Translations under genes and position numbers: made by a program
Notes under the pieces: model-generated
The model's input: the letters and a program-made list of their open reading frames with translations, nothing else
The model's database searches: none
What the model was told of the DNA's origin: nothing
Shown: positions 34,868 through 48,227 of the stretch, piece by piece
Layout: each line of letters opens with the position of its first letter
Position numbering within the stretch: the stretch's first letter is position 1
Origin: Bidens hawaiensis
Lineage: Eukaryota > Streptophyta > Magnoliopsida > Asterales > Asteraceae
Direction of reading: 5' to 3'
Length of the DNA: 64,000 nucleotides
Assembly (NCBI GenBank): GCA_021521415.1
Contig: JAIQDT010001939.1
Coordinates: forward strand, 406,658-470,657

Positions 34868-37299
34868 TTACTAATATTTAAAAATGATGTCCTATGTTTT
34901 GAACATTAGTTATACAATACTTGTAACTCAAGAATAAAAGTAAGCAAAAATATTGTAATATAATGATAAAATTATATAACATAATAAGTATTTAACTGTT
35001 TCTATCACCGTCTAATGTTGACATCCCACAGGGCCGTGAAAATGGCACCCGAGCAACCAAACGCATATGACTTCATCTTTCTCTAAAAGCAACATCCCAA
35101 CTTAAAATTGTGTAAACTTAAATTTAGAATATGACATCATATATAAGTAACAGTTAGAAACCCTTTAAGAAGTCTTAGAACTAATGAAATTAACTATTTA
35201 CAAGTGTCCATGTATACATATTACTTATACAGTATACACACACTTAAATTTGGATGAAGCTATATAGGAGCTCAAGTCAAACCCTTTAGATACACTAGCC
35301 TAACTAGTTAATATCTCTTCCGGGCATGTTGTTTATAACTGAATTCAATAAAAGCTTGAGTTTGAACCGAACGCCTGAGGTTGAGGTTGAGATTGAGCTT
35401 AATAAGGGCTTGACTCGAACAAGCTTTAGCCGAGTTTGGGCGTCTCGATTACTTTAGAGTTGGCTCTAGAGCCTAGAGGTTCATTTAATATATAAATTTG
35501 ATCGGGTTTCTAAGTTAATTAAAGGTGGTGGCCTTAACGAAGATCTTGGCTTCATTTGTCAAAGGATCTGCTAAAGGTGGAATCTACGTAGTCAAATAGT
35601 TAACACAGTTACTAAGTGAGTAAAACAACAAATAAGACAAATAATACAAAATGGCATATAAAACCTCACAATTATTATGTTTTAAGGGGCCTAATTTTGA
35701 CTTTTATAGGTCTACTGGATTAATACCTAATGTTCTTTTTCAATTTCTAAAGTTTGTTTTATATTAGTATTAAGTACCCGCGTTACAACGGAGGACGTAA
35801 AACCATGAAAAAGTAGCGTTGAAATGCCATATCGGACCCTGTGTTGAAGGGGGCGTTGGACCCGCGCTTTGTGGCGGCGGACTGTTAAACCGAATGATAA
35901 GTGGATTTAAACGCATTCTCCTTATGGAGTATTAACACACAAAATTTAGACCAAAACGTAAAACATAGAAAATAATAACTAAGTCGACTTACGACTAACA
36001 AATCGCGACAAAGTCGTTGACCAGAGAAAAATAAACGTAAAAACGTTGATCATTCTTAATATTATTTTTATTCCTAGAAAATAAGAGAACTACTAAGAAT
36101 CGTCAAAAATCAAAATACCCTTACGTACGAAGCATATGGAGTCGGTTTATGTTAAAAATACACAAAAAGTATTTTAAAACAGAAATCACATGTTAAGTTA
36201 GTCTCAAAACATATCACTCATGGCAAACTAGATAAACCATATGCATATTTAACTCTAAACTAAATTATCCGAAGTTAAAAATGATCCAATTAAATAAGTA
36301 CAAAGAGAAGGTTCAAGGTTTTATAGGACACGTATGATTAAAAGAAAAATCATTCTTCTAGATTGACCTTAATTTTTCATTATTCTACACACATGTAAAT
36401 AGGACTTTCCTATTAAATTATGGCAAATGATTCGTTTTGGTTCTTAAACCTTTTCAATATTCTACACATGAAAATTAAAATTTTGTGATACAAACAACAA
36501 GGTATAAAAAAGAATTATATGAAGAGGATGAGGATTTAATCTTATCTAAACACTTAATAAAATAAGAACATGTTTGCCATTATTCTTTGCCATTTAAAAG
36601 TGGATCAACTTACTTTACAAATAGTGACAAAAATAAGAAGAATTTATTTATAGTAAAAAAAAACACTTTAAAATAATAAAGAAAAATTTTTAAAAAATAT
36701 TATAACTCAAAGTTTAATAAAAAAATGATTATTTTAAAAGCATAAAAATGTTTCTACCGTCTTTCTCGTTATTAAAAAAAGCATCGAAAAGACACAAAGT
36801 TGAGTGAAAAAAATCTTTGTGTTTTGTGTTTATTTTCGTCATTGATTGTATCTGTTTTTTTTTTTATATCGTGTTATATTACTCAAAGTTGTGTTATATT
36901 TTGTTTGGCATTGTGTTATATTCTGCGATCTATTGTGTCTTTTTTTGTTTATCCTTGTATTGCTTGTTCGTTTTCGACATCTTGTCTTTTTTTTGCGATC
37001 TATCGTGTCTTTTTTTGTTTAACATTTTGGTTTTTTATTTTTTTGTTTTTTATTTATATATTGAGTTGTGATTTTTTTCTATTTTTTAAATGATTTTTGT
37101 GTGCCACAAATGTTTCTCACATTTCTCATTTTTTGTCTACCTTTGTATTTTGACTTTACCATTAAAAGTAGTTTAAATTCAAAAAAAAAAATTGTTTTTA
37201 TTTAAAAGCTTTTTTTACTCTTCACTATTAAACAGTATACCTAGTAGATTTTGATGAGTGTACTATTTAACGGTAATTATTTTCCCCAATTATTCGAGG
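34868..37299. other. Intergenic AT-rich DNA
   Basis: Includes a decayed GAGCTTGA-type repeat (35340-35470) and a T-rich block (36800-37090) in which GCGATCTATCGTGTCTTTTT occurs twice about 80 bases apart. No gene recognised. Confidence 0.4.
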
Positions 37300-38205
37300 G
37301 ATATGATATTGGTACACCCTCACCCAAAATTCACACACATCAAATACAATCGTGTAAGGGTTATATGATCGTATGGAAGCGTCGTACAAATCCGCGTGAC
37401 AAAGTACACAGAGCATGCAATCTGCACAATTCTGACCAGAAATCAAACGATAGTATGACACCCATACGAGCGTATGGAAAAAAAATATACAATCGTATGA
37501 TGTTATTTGATATTTTATTTTGTTTCCTTGTATCTTAATTTGGGATGTTTTTTTCGTACTAATATAGGGTGTTAACAAGTGAGCAATAACACAACTAACA
37601 ATAACATGACAATAAATAAATTTGCATAAAACACGTTGACTATAAATAAGAAAGCGACCTACATGCCATATATGTAAGATGTCAGCCATCTTACGTCGGG
37701 AGTTAACACACAAATCTTCAAAATTATAATTTCCTAAAAAAATTATACCCGAAGTTCATACGATCGTCGCGTAAAAAAGTAGAAACGATACTTAAGTATG
37801 AAAAACTAACAAAAAAAACTTTTAGGATCGTATAGTTGCTAAATTTGAAGTAGTAAATTAGCCATAAATAAGTTATTTAAATACCTTTTAAAATTTTGTA
37901 TCCATAAAATCAAGCCGTAAGTTGTTTACAAAATATAAAAATTATAACATGGTTGTATAGTTGCTGGTTGTCTAAAAAGGGGAAAAAAAAAGTCAAGAGA
38001 TCGTATAGCATGATCGTATAGTTGTAGTTTGTCTTAAAAAAAGTCATGATCGTATAGGGTCTATACTATTGTATGAAATTTCAAATCATGTTCTTGGGCA
38101 GCTGACAAAGAGCTGCGAAAAGCTGACAAGTTCTGAATCTTAAACGATCGTATGAAGTCTAAGGGTGTGTGAATATGTCAAAGGGTGTGTGACTAACTGG
38201 GGCCT
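37300..38205. repeat. Repeat with many GATCGTATG/A motifs and inverted ends (candidate MITE)
   Basis: ATCGTAT occurs near 37369, 37492, 37827, 38000, 38013, 38049 and 38147, with an inverted copy near 37758 and several one-base variants (ATAGTATG, GCGTATGG, GTTGTATAG). The left side reads GTACACCCTCACCC followed by TTCACACACA. The right side reads TGTGTGAATATG then GGGTGTGTGAC, roughly its inverted match. Clustered short repeats near inverted ends are typical of transposase binding sites. No TIR family assigned and ends are approximate. Confidence 0.45.
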
Positions 38206-38979
38206 TATTTTCGAAAAGTGAATGTTTGAATATAAACAAAGAAGCTTCTGATGGATAGGAACCAGACGCTACATTACAAATAAAAGAAAGTCAGTCGGTA
38301 TAAAATAACTTAAAGAAGTAATTGTGATGAAAGTAGTACTGTGTGTTCACAATGATTCCTAGCACAATATTTAAGTTTTAGAGACCCGAAGCTTGACTAT
38401 GTTAGGTCTAGAAGATTAATACGTGTTAGAAATAGAAAGATTAATTTATACAAAGTCCTTTCTGTACGAAGCATTCGAAGTCACCGTGCATTCTTGATGA
38501 GGGTACATACATCTGTATGACTACACAATAGAACTATGCAAACTACGTATCTAATTACGCAACATTATAATCAACATGTATATAAATAATTACCCAGCAC
38601 ATGTATATAATTACCCAAACTTATATCAACGTTTTTTGAAGTCATTTTATGGTGTTTTTAACCTAGCTACACCATGTATTTGTCGATAAGATAGGAATGA
38701 GTTGGATTGACAAATTGAGGTATTCGGGTTAAGTCAACTTATTAACCGCTTGAATAGATGGTTCTAAAAATGCTTTAAAAACTATGTGGAAAATGTTTTG
38801 TCTTTACTTTGAAATGTTTTGCTAATTGAATTTTAGTTTATTAGTCCCAATAAAATAAACCTTTTAGCAAAACTTTGTTGTTGTGCAAAGGGTAATGTAT
38901 CAAAACGTCCATCAATCCATCAACATAGTCTGATAGCAGTACACTTTTAGTGACGGGCATTGCTTTGTTAGGCTTCATA

Positions 38980-39580
38980 AATTTATATAATAGTTACATA
39001 TTTAACCCTTATTCAAAACCAACTATCCCATTATTTTTTTAGGGGCCACAACTTTTTCACACGTTATTATTTTAAAAAAATACATAATAAAAACGAGTAT
39101 TTTATTCTCTTTAATTTAAGTATGGTATTAATATACCTTTTTAACTTTAAAAAGTTAACATATTAGGTGATTACTGGTTAGGATTGGCAACAAGTCGAGT
39201 CAGGCGAGCTCGGGCCATGTGTAAGACCAAATTAGGGTTGGAATGAGTCGATACAAAAAGAGTTAATTTAGTTCGGTTCGTGTCGTTACGGTTTTGAGTC
39301 GGAAGGGGTCAGGTCAGAACAAGTTTCAGATTAGAACAGTGTCGGGTCGAAACGGGATTCTAATCAAAACAGGTTGGTTAAAAAGTTGTCGATTTAAAAT
39401 TACTGTATATTTTAGCTTTGCTTCTTGATTTTTACCACCGGTTACACATGTACTCTCTTTGCACGAATTACACATGGTTATGTGTGCAATGTCATTAGAT
39501 GAATCATATGCCGACATTGATTATGTGGTTGATGTCAGGTTGCACGCCCACCCCACCGCACTGCGTAGACACCCACCTAG
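38980..39580 (+). mobile_element. Helitron-like copy, left end missing
   Basis: Matches the right part of the Helitron at 14095-14925 (shared: ATAGTTACATAT, AAAAACGAGTATTTTATT, GTATGGTAT) and ends GACACCCACCTAG before a T, like that copy's GGGCACCCAACTAG. Its hairpin is decayed and no TC start is seen. Confidence 0.5.
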
Positions 39581-41329
39581 TTTTATTAAAAGCTTCAGCT
39601 ACTCTGCCAAACACATACATATCTACAATATTACAGGTACAGCTACCAGCTACATCTTCCAGCCACTAGCCACCAACTTTCAGCCAACAACCACCAGCTA
39701 GTTTTGCCAAAAATGCCCGTATACTTTTGCGAATTTTTTTTATTTTTTATTTTTTTTTGTGATTACTAAGCTTGTTATTTCCTATAGTGATATCCTAAGC
39801 CCTTATGAGAGGTGTCAAGGTACTTTATCATACATGTCATAAGTATGGTTAGTTTGTAAGTTCAACTATTTTAACTATAGATTTTATTGTATTGAATTTC
39901 TAATCAAACAAATATGGACAATGCAAAAAACTTAATGTTATCAGTAATAGAGAAATCTTGATATTATATATACTTTTACAACATTAAAAATGGTTAAAAA
40001 TGAAAGGGATACGAAATTAAAGATGGTTTAGAGATAAAATGGTAAGCGAATCCTTCACTAAAATGTAGTCACTCATACGCTAAATAAAAATTTATAGAAT
40101 TCAAAAATTTACTTAGTTTCATTTTGTTTTAATCTAATGATTCTAATCTGAACCGAAGGTCCCAAACAATAGTGATGGTCAAAGAAGTAATAACAATTAA
40201 CAGGTATATATGAATCCAAGAAGCTAGGTGGACATGTGCAAGTTGCAATTGTGTGACAGGAAAAAGTGTGCGAGCATTTAACATTTGACATTCTTTGACT
40301 CTGATAGTTTTTAATGGTTGACCATAGCGGAAAAATTGACGTTTTATTATTTTTCTATAAATTAATTAACTTTTATTTTTATTTTAGTTTATATTGAAAA
40401 TACATTAAGCTTCCTCAGAAACACATGAAGCTTTTCATGGAGACGATCTATGTAGACTTGGTGGTGACATCCACCTCAAACCAACGGATACTAAATGAAT
40501 TATTCCAAAGGTGTGTCGGTTACAGGTTGAGTGATATCTGAACACAACTTTTATACATGCGGATATTTTACATCAACTTTAATCTAGACACCCCTTTTAT
40601 CCAAATAAATCAAATAGGTTGATATATTATATGAGTTGGTGGGTTGCAAAAATGTTGTAAATGGGATATAAACAAGTTGGTAGGTTTTCTATTATGCTTC
40701 TAAGCGAGTTAACAGATCGTCATGCTTAAGTAAACAGGATCAACACATCAATCTAAACCTGACACAGGCAAACTTAAAGCCAAGACATGGAAGTCGGCCA
40801 CACTCCCATGGATTTTTTTTAGTATATGTGTCATAGAATCCCAAACGACTCCCAATAAATGTTGACACCGCACCCATCGAACTTTTACGACAATCCGCGA
40901 GAAAGTTTTGGTACCATCTGAAAGAAAAAGTGATTTAGATTTTTAAAAATTTACAAACATAGACCAACTATAAACTAACTATTAATTAACGTATATACGA
41001 GAACTTTTTTTTATCCCCCGTATTACGGGGGTTGTTTTATATTGTTTGTTCTAATATTTATTTATTTTTTTAATTTATATTTTTTTATTGTATGAAAGTT
41101 AATAATATACTTATGGTTTGATGATAAATTGTTTCATAAATAAATGAGATGTTATAACTCAGTTTAAAAGCTATATGGTTTTGATAAGATCCAAGACCAG
41201 TTTATTTTTTTTACTATGAAACTGGTTTTTTAATTATAAATAATATTTATGATAGTTAATATACTTATGGTTTGATGAGACCCAAGACCCGTTTATTTTT
41301 TTTTACTATCAAATTGGTTTTTAAATTTA

Positions 41330-41333
<4 letters not shown>

Positions 41334-41369
<36 letters not shown>
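41334..41369. repeat. (TA)n microsatellite
   Basis: About 18 uninterrupted TA units after a short direct duplication. Confidence 0.9.
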
Positions 41370-41371
<2 letters not shown>

Positions 41372-42352
41372 TTTTTTAAATAAATAAGATATTATTTTTT
41401 ATTATATCCTATATTATAGGATTTTTACATAAATAATTTGGTGAGAATAACTTTTAATTTAATGAGATGTTATAACCCGTTTAAGGAATATCTGGGTTTG
41501 GTAAGACCCATGAATTCGGGTCAAATGCATGAGAAGCCTTCATTTAAAAATCAAGCAAATCTAGTGACTCCAAAAAAAGGGGGAGCGACCACATCGCAAC
41601 TCGTAGGATTTTTATGTTTTCGTTTTATATATTATAGATTTGAAAATTGAAACTAATTGGACACCGATACCCTCCTATTTAAATTTAGCCCAATAACCAT
41701 TACTAATTTGTAAAAAAGTTAAGCCTTACATAGTTAAGCCCAACAACCCAAACCTCATTTAGCAACTAAAAGATTAGCCTAAACATAATTAAAAAATAAA
41801 ATTACAAGCGACTCTTAGCTTTACGTGATCAAAAGAAATTTGCTGATTACCACTCATACTCAAAATCAAAACAAGATAAAGAATAAGTTACGGGAGAAAT
41901 AAAACCATAGAATTTACTAAATTTGTTGAAGGGATGAATCATAACCGATGATATCTCATAGGTAACTACTCAAACAATGGGTGAAAGTTAAAAGTGAGGC
42001 AGAAAAGTTCGGGTGGAACTAGATGTAAACATTCACTAACTCGGATCAATCGGTTTAGTCATAATATTCCTATCTTCGCACACCAAAACATGTGCCTTCG
42101 CTTCAAAATTCAAATGGAACAAACAAGTAATACCCCGACATTTGTTAAGGCTGAAAATAGATTATATGAGTATATGACTATTAGAGTATTTACATTGGAG
42201 CCTTTGTATCCATATTTTTTAATAATAAAGAGGGAAAAAAATATATGAAACAACTAAAATACCACCATACTAAAGAAAACAAAAAATAAAATAAGTGTTT
42301 CTGAGTAACATAGAGATATAGAGTTGGATTTGGATTTGTTTTTTGTTTTTTT

Positions 42353-42388
42353 TTGGGGGGGTGGGTGGGGGTGGGGGGGGGGGGGGGT
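42353..42388 (+). repeat. G-rich run, possible G-quadruplex
   Basis: Runs of 3 to 15 G broken only by single T or TGGGT steps, after a poly-T stretch. Four or more G-runs with short loops fit the G-quadruplex pattern. Confidence 0.6.
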
Positions 42389-43809
42389 GCTTAAAAAGTA
42401 AACGAAATTTAGAGAATAATATGGTTTTTAGTTGAATTATAAAGAAGTAAATAAAATTTAGAGAATAATATGATTTTTAGTTGAATTATAAAGGTGAATA
42501 TGAAGTCTTCTATGTGGATTATAATTATTAGTAATGTTATTATAAAAATAAATTTGACTTGTAATATAGAAGTAGCAATTAGAAGGAGAAGAGAGAGGGA
42601 TAATGAAAGTACAAAGACAAGTGCATACCATTTATAAGTCAAATCTACAATGAATGTTACACAGGTAATCACATGGGAATTACGAGGCCAAAAGACTAGT
42701 GGAAAGTGATAATAATCAACCAACACATAACTTATGTAATCATGAACAAGTCTAATGGAAGGAGTTTTAGTAGACTTTTTATCCAAAATTCAATGGGCAA
42801 TGGGCCAAGAGACAAGAACCTGCACAAACAAAAGCCTTCCAGCATATTCCCTGAGCTTGTTCCACAAGTAGAGATAATAATTAAACCATTTACAAACAAA
42901 CAACCAACTTGTTGGTGCTTTCTTTTCTTTTGGTTATCCTTTTATTGGTTAGGGTCTTTGAACTAAAGGTAAAAAAACCGGTTTGGAATTGAAATCGATA
43001 GCGTAACCAGTTGAATTTGAAACCGATTCTATCCGCCAGTCTATAACCAGCTTGGGTTTATAGCCGTTGAAACATGTTTGGAACCCATTTGAAACTGATC
43101 CGAACAAGTTCCTATTAGTTCGGACTATTTCTCTTAGAAACTGATTTCAAATTAAACTGGTTTCGGGCCGAAAAAAAACATTCGGATTATTTCTTTGATT
43201 GATCCATACCTCTAGTTGAATGGAAGATGCAAAGCTGACGTGACGCATAAGAAGGAATGTCTCAAATGAGCCATACCCCTTATTCCCTTAAATTTTTTGT
43301 GTGGCGGGCCTAATTATAAGGCCCCTCTCTTCTTGTGAATATATTTGAAAAGATAATAGAAAATCATTTAAGATTAGTAACCAAAATATAACACATTCCT
43401 CTTTAATAATTTCACACAGTGAAAAAACAATCCAAATCCCAAAAGATCTAAATCTAAAGCCATTGACACTTCCTGCAATGACTAGCCCTAAATTATACAC
43501 TACAACATCCAGAATACAATTACAATTTAAATCGGGTAAAAGATGAACTACCTATGATTTACATGAACTAAACTCGAGTTAACACGAACAATTACGTCAA
43601 AACCATGATTCCATCTTACCCCAACCCGTACATAACCCCTCACCCTCCCCGTTGCCTTCGTCACTAAAAAGAGTTTGATCCGAGCAATCCAATGATGCCC
43701 CACACGCCTTATTATATGCTTGGCATGCAGAACGACACACTCTTAATCTATTGTCACCGTCTTTTTCACATCTTTGTATTGATATCTGTTAAGATAAAAT
43801 AACATAAAG

Positions 43810-44480
43810 TGAGCAGAAAACCGAATTAACCGAACTAAACCGATATAAAAACCAACACCTATACTTTTTAATCTTTTCAATATATATTATATTATATGTT
43901 AATGTCAGAAAAGTTTTGTTATAAATTTTTGTAACTAACATATTAGTTTGTGGTTTATTTTTTATAAATTATAAGGAATTTGGTTAATTACTTGAAATTA
44001 GCTTGAATCAACCCAATCCAAAGTCAGTGGTTGACCAGATTAACAGAAGCATCTATTCCACAACCGAAACCGATCGGTTATGAAAATCTAAAAACTAAAA
44101 CATAAATTCTAGGTTTGTTTTAACCCATAACAGAACTGACATATGCTCATGGAACCGGTTTGCAAATTGCAACCCTGAACTAATATCGAAACCGATTTGA
44201 CAAGACCCCGTTAGGAACCGACCCAAACAATAGGGTTGAAACCAGGTATTAACCCCATGGTTTGTAACCGGTCAAACACGACCTGAACTGTCAAACCTGT
44301 TATTTGACTTTTTTAAACCGGTTCCAACTTGAAGTTCCTGCAAAAACCGCTTTTGACTTTAAACAGAACCGGTCAACCCCGATATTTGACCTTTTTAAGT
44401 TGGTTCCAGCCGAACCAGTTTCTACAAAAACTAGTTTTGACTTTTGTTGACCCGAACCAGTTTGGGCAAAAAACCTAAAA
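43810..44480. repeat. AACCGG-rich repeat in the last intron of the M8 gene
   Basis: Many AACCGGTT/GAACCGAC words (for example GGAACCGGTTTGCAAATTGC) between exons 15 and 16. Related to 7960-8370 and 42960-43215. Confidence 0.5.
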
Positions 44481-45034
44481 TGAGCACCTTTACCCATGAC
44501 AGAACACTAGCCCAGTAGCCCCATAAAATTTCAAGATAGCCCGGCAACCCGAAACTTAAAAAAATGACAAATATACCACTTTATAAAGAAAGAAAACTTA
44601 CCCAACAAGCTAGTCTTTTAGAAGCTGTATCGCATTTTCTCCCTCTAAACATATTGAATATTTTTCTAGCACCGGTTGGGTACAACCGGTTATAATTTGG
44701 CATGACCACGACCTCTTCGAGCTGCTGCAACATGCTCGATTCACTCGGTGCACAATGTGACCCATACACATCATTTATTAAAACGTCTTTACAAATCGCC
44801 AGGCTGGCGATAATATTGGATGTGTTTTGACAGGTGTAGCCTGCATAGTCAGAGCACCGGAATTCACATGTACCGTTGTCACATACCCCGCCGTGAAGAC
44901 TGCATTGTTCATCACATATAGCTGCATTGCGTATGTAGAAATTGGTATAAATGTATAATGACCGTTACACCCTTAGATTCAATTCTTAATATAAAAAAGG
45001 GTAAACCCGTAAAAAGCCAACATACTTTCACAAG

Positions 45035-45322
45035 TAAAAAAAAGGGTTGGAGGAGGGAACCCTTACCCCGGTACCCATTTGGATACCCATCACCCCACCC
45101 CGCAAGAGGTATGACGCCTGTAAAACACCTCCATTCAGTCCGCGACAGATCTGGGCTGACCCTCAGGATCGAACCCGCGCCACTACGGCTTCCCTGTCTT
45201 AGTAGAACTTCATTGGTGACGGGTACCTCAAGGCCGCCCGGAGTGGGATTCGAACTTGAGACCTCCCATAGGAAAGCCCAAGCCTTATCCAACCCAGCTA
45301 GACACCAAGTGTTCATATGTCA
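45035..45322 (-). mobile_element. tRNA-derived SINE in intron 14 of the M8 gene
   Basis: The minus strand shows a polymerase III box A-like GTCTAGCTGGGTTGG near 45304-45285 and a box B AGTTCGAATCCC near 45258-45247. A second GGTTCGATCC lies near 45178-45168, and the copy ends in a T-rich tail (CCCTTTTTTTTAC) at its 3' side. GC-rich against AT-rich flanks. Target duplications were not found. Confidence 0.7.
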
Positions 45323-46219
45323 GTTTTGGGCTGAAAACCAAAATTTTGGTTTTTTTAAAAATTGTTCAAATAGATTTTTTCGCTTCGGTTCCAATCGGTT
45401 CGGTTTTTGGTCAATACTCGATGGCAAAACCGAAATCAAACCAAAAGATCGGGTTTTAGAAAAACATAAAACCAGACCGTCGTTTTTATTGGGTCCGGTT
45501 GTTTCGGCTCAGTTACGTTGGTTATTCTGGTTACGATTCGGTTATTAAGTTTCGTGCACACAGCACAGTAGCACACCCCTATATTAAAAGCCGGAAACTT
45601 GTCAAAAGGATACTAAAAGTTTCTCAACTTAATTTTAGTATGTTAAAGTCACTAGACGCATCTAAAATGCACATACTAGTTAAAAAAAAAATTAAAAACT
45701 ACACCATCTTATTTTAATCAATTTACGAAGTAACAAGCCATTATTTTAATTTATGATGAAATACATGCATATTAAACAACTTTATGGGATTTTTTGTGTA
45801 AAAACCCTTAATTGTATGAACTCTTTAAAAACAAAAAGGAACACCAAACTCACCGGTTGAGCAATCAACTCCTGTGTATCCGTTTACACATTCACAAAAG
45901 CCGTTTTCAAAGCACTTCCCGTTTCCACTACAATTGCTCGGGCAGGACCCTAGACAAAAAAAATTATTGTGTAATAAAAACGACCCGACTAAAAGTCATT
46001 TGACTAAGTGAATACACAAATGGAAAATGATACTTACGTTTGCTACAATCGGGCCCATCAAACCCGATGAAACAATGACATGTTCCACCAACACAGTCAC
46101 CATTTAAGTTACATGAGTTCGGACACTGCCCGAATGTCAAAATAGGGTCTGCACTACAGAGCTCATGATATGCCGGGCAGATAAGCTCACCTAAATAAAC
46201 CAAAAAAAAACAAAATTTA

Positions 46220-46880
46220 TTGGCAAAATAATCATTATGGGGTGTATGAAACCCGAAAACCAATCCGTAATAAAAATAAAGGACAGTCTGGTATAATGTT
46301 TCCCTAAAAACCGAATTTTGGGATTGGTTTCGGTTTTGCATGCAATTAAATCTAAAAAAAAAACAAATCGAAATAGCCGAATCCAAACAAAAACCGACGG
46401 ATTGGTTTTATATTTTCGTAAAAACTGAATTTCGGTTCGGTTTCGATTTTGCATGTAATGAAAACCAAAAAACCCGCTCTGTAACCCAAAAAACCGAACC
46501 CAAACAAAAACTAATAGTTATTTTCTGTTTTCGTAAAATCTAAATTCTCGATTTGGTTACAGTTTTGCATGTAATTAAGACCTAAAAAACCGAACCGAAT
46601 TTACGAATTTTCATTTTTATTTTTGAAATTTTAGTAACCTATAAGAATTAAATAAATAGTGTAACACAAATACTTTAGCCCAAACGTATAATAATCAATT
46701 AATCTGTAACTAACAAAAGAAGTTAGGCCCAATTCATTATTATGGACCAATTTTTTTGGCTAAAAAATATCAAGCCGAAACCAAACAAAACCAAACCAAC
46801 GGTTATCAATAGTTCAAAAACCAAACTTTTGGTTATTGTTTCGGTTTGAGCACAAGACCAACCCATGCACACCCCTAATA
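46220..46880. repeat. ACCGAA/CGGTTT-rich repeat with CACACCCCTA end, intron 12 of the M8 gene
   Basis: Tandem-like words of GAACCGAA, CGGTTTTG and AAACCGAA, ending CCATGCACACCCCTAATAA. It resembles the repeat in the DA1-type gene at 9707-9966. Confidence 0.5.
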
Positions 46881-47344
46881 ATCATAATTCGTTCAACCCT
46901 GCGAGAAATTTTGTGTTCAAGAAGTACCTTTAAAGCCAGGAAACTTAATTGGTCCACCAGCTTCGGGGCATATTTTCCACATCATCAACCGCAACCTCTA
47001 ATGTATTGTTTACACATCTTCATTGATAACAACCGTTTCCTTGGGTCATAGAGCCCCGAACAAAGCCATTTCTTACTACTGAAGAGGACATACACCTTAA
47101 AAAATAGAATATAAATATAAGAATTATGATAAATAAATATTCCTTTTATTTTGAAAGATTTTGAAATGAAAGGCCTACCTTGAGTTTATTCCGCGTACTT
47201 CACCCAACATTTTGTCGGGCTCGCGTGCACTGTTAGGGTCTATACATGAACCATCAGAATAAGGTACAAAATAAGTGCAAAAATCAGCCAATGATGACTG
47301 CCCACCTGCAATCAACAAATCAAGAGATTCAAAAGATTGTTTAA

Positions 47345-47998
47345 GTTACAGATATAAACGAGCTCGAGCCTGATCATAGCTCGAGCTTAAACAGAAGCTC
47401 GTTTAATAAATGAGCCCGAGCCTGTGCCTTCATCTACCGAGCTCGTGTAAGCTCGAAGCAAGTTGAGCCCAAGCTCGAGCTCTGTTAAGTTAAACAAGCA
47501 GAGCATGAACAGAATATTTATTTCAAAATATCTAAAAAAAAATAAAACAATTAGTACAAAACATATAATATAACTATAATATATACTAAAACAATTATGT
47601 ATTTACATAAGTACAATAATTATATCATTAATGACTAATAAACGAGCTGAGTCCGAGCTCGAGCTTTGTTAAGTTAAACGAGCTATTTATTTATAAAAAT
47701 ATAATAATATTTATCTAATATAAAAAACATCTATTACATAATAAATACTGTTACATATATAATTATGATAAAAAGATAACTTAACAGTACATTACGTTAT
47801 ATATAAAAAATTATAGTTATACCTATATACAAAAAGTATTATACATTTATATAAACAAAATAAATAAATAGTTATTAAATTATAAACAAGACCCCAAGTC
47901 AAGCTCAAGCTTAAAAACTCTCTTACAAGCCAAGCTTAAGCTTTGAATATAAAGCTCAAAACAAGCCGAGCTCGGGCTCGGCTGGTTTGCACCCTTAA
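47345..47998. repeat. GAGCTCGAG-rich MITE-like repeat, intron 10 of the M8 gene
   Basis: Starts ATATAAACGAGCTCGAGC and ends CGGCTGGTTTGCACCCTTAA, an imperfect inverted match. The core is AT-rich. Relatives lie at 9967-10311 and 60391-60766. Confidence 0.5.
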
Positions 47999-48222
47999 CT
48001 ATATATGTCATTTATTTTAAACTAATTAACAAACACACCTTTATTCGATTGCGGAAAATAACGGGCCCAAAGAGGAAGATCGCCACTATAATCTACAATC
48101 GGGCAATAACCCTCCGCTTCACGGTTATATGTACATTCCGTTAATTGTGTTGTATTGCAATAATAAGCCCCTTTCCAAAGGTTACACGGGCCTGTAACAA
48201 ACCCGGTCCCTTGGTTACTTCC

Positions 48223-48227
48223 CCAAT
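48223..48227. other. Target site duplication of element C, left copy
   Basis: CCAAT precedes the LTR and is repeated at 57710-57714 on the right. Both are M8 exon 10 sequence (the Asp-Trp codons, minus strand). Confidence 0.95.

Larger units (their letters stand above)
39581..43596. other. Intergenic DNA downstream of the M8 peptidase gene
   Basis: AT-rich, no gene recognised. Holds a perfect hairpin CCCCCGTATTACGGGGG (41015-41031), a roughly 160-base direct duplication (41095-41330, marked by ACTTATGGTTTGATGA), a (TA)n run (41334-41369), a G-rich run (42353-42388) and an AACCGG-rich repeat (42960-43215). Confidence 0.45.
43597..48227 (-). pseudogene. M8 peptidase gene, 3' half (exons 10b-16): Cys-rich and EGF-like part
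   Basis: Exon 10 resumes after the element with GSNQGTGFVTGPCNLWKGAY, then exon 11 (CTYFVPYSDGSC). Exon 12 has TGA (47020-47022) where relatives have His in CYQHRC, then lacks two bases between the Asp and Trp codons near 46980. Exons 13-15 give EGF-like modules ([43 protein letters not shown]). Exons 15-16 hold the conserved C-terminus (LEEVVVMPNYNRLYPTGARK, ACGASLDCSDQTLFSDEGNG). Stop at 43597-43599. Confidence 0.86.

Noticed and set aside
36800..37093. 97-codon hydrophobic open frame (plus strand)
   Set aside because: The whole block is T-rich low complexity, so Phe/Leu/Ile/Cys codons and absence of stops are expected. No conserved motif and overlapping open frames.
41015..41031. Perfect hairpin CCCCCGTATTACGGGGG as a Helitron 3' end on the minus strand
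   Set aside because: No CTAG follows at the needed distance on that strand and no TC start was found. Kept only as a hairpin.
44958..45548. 196-codon plus-strand open frame in intron 14 of the M8 gene
   Set aside because: It covers the SINE on its opposite strand; the GC-rich SINE simply lacks stops there.
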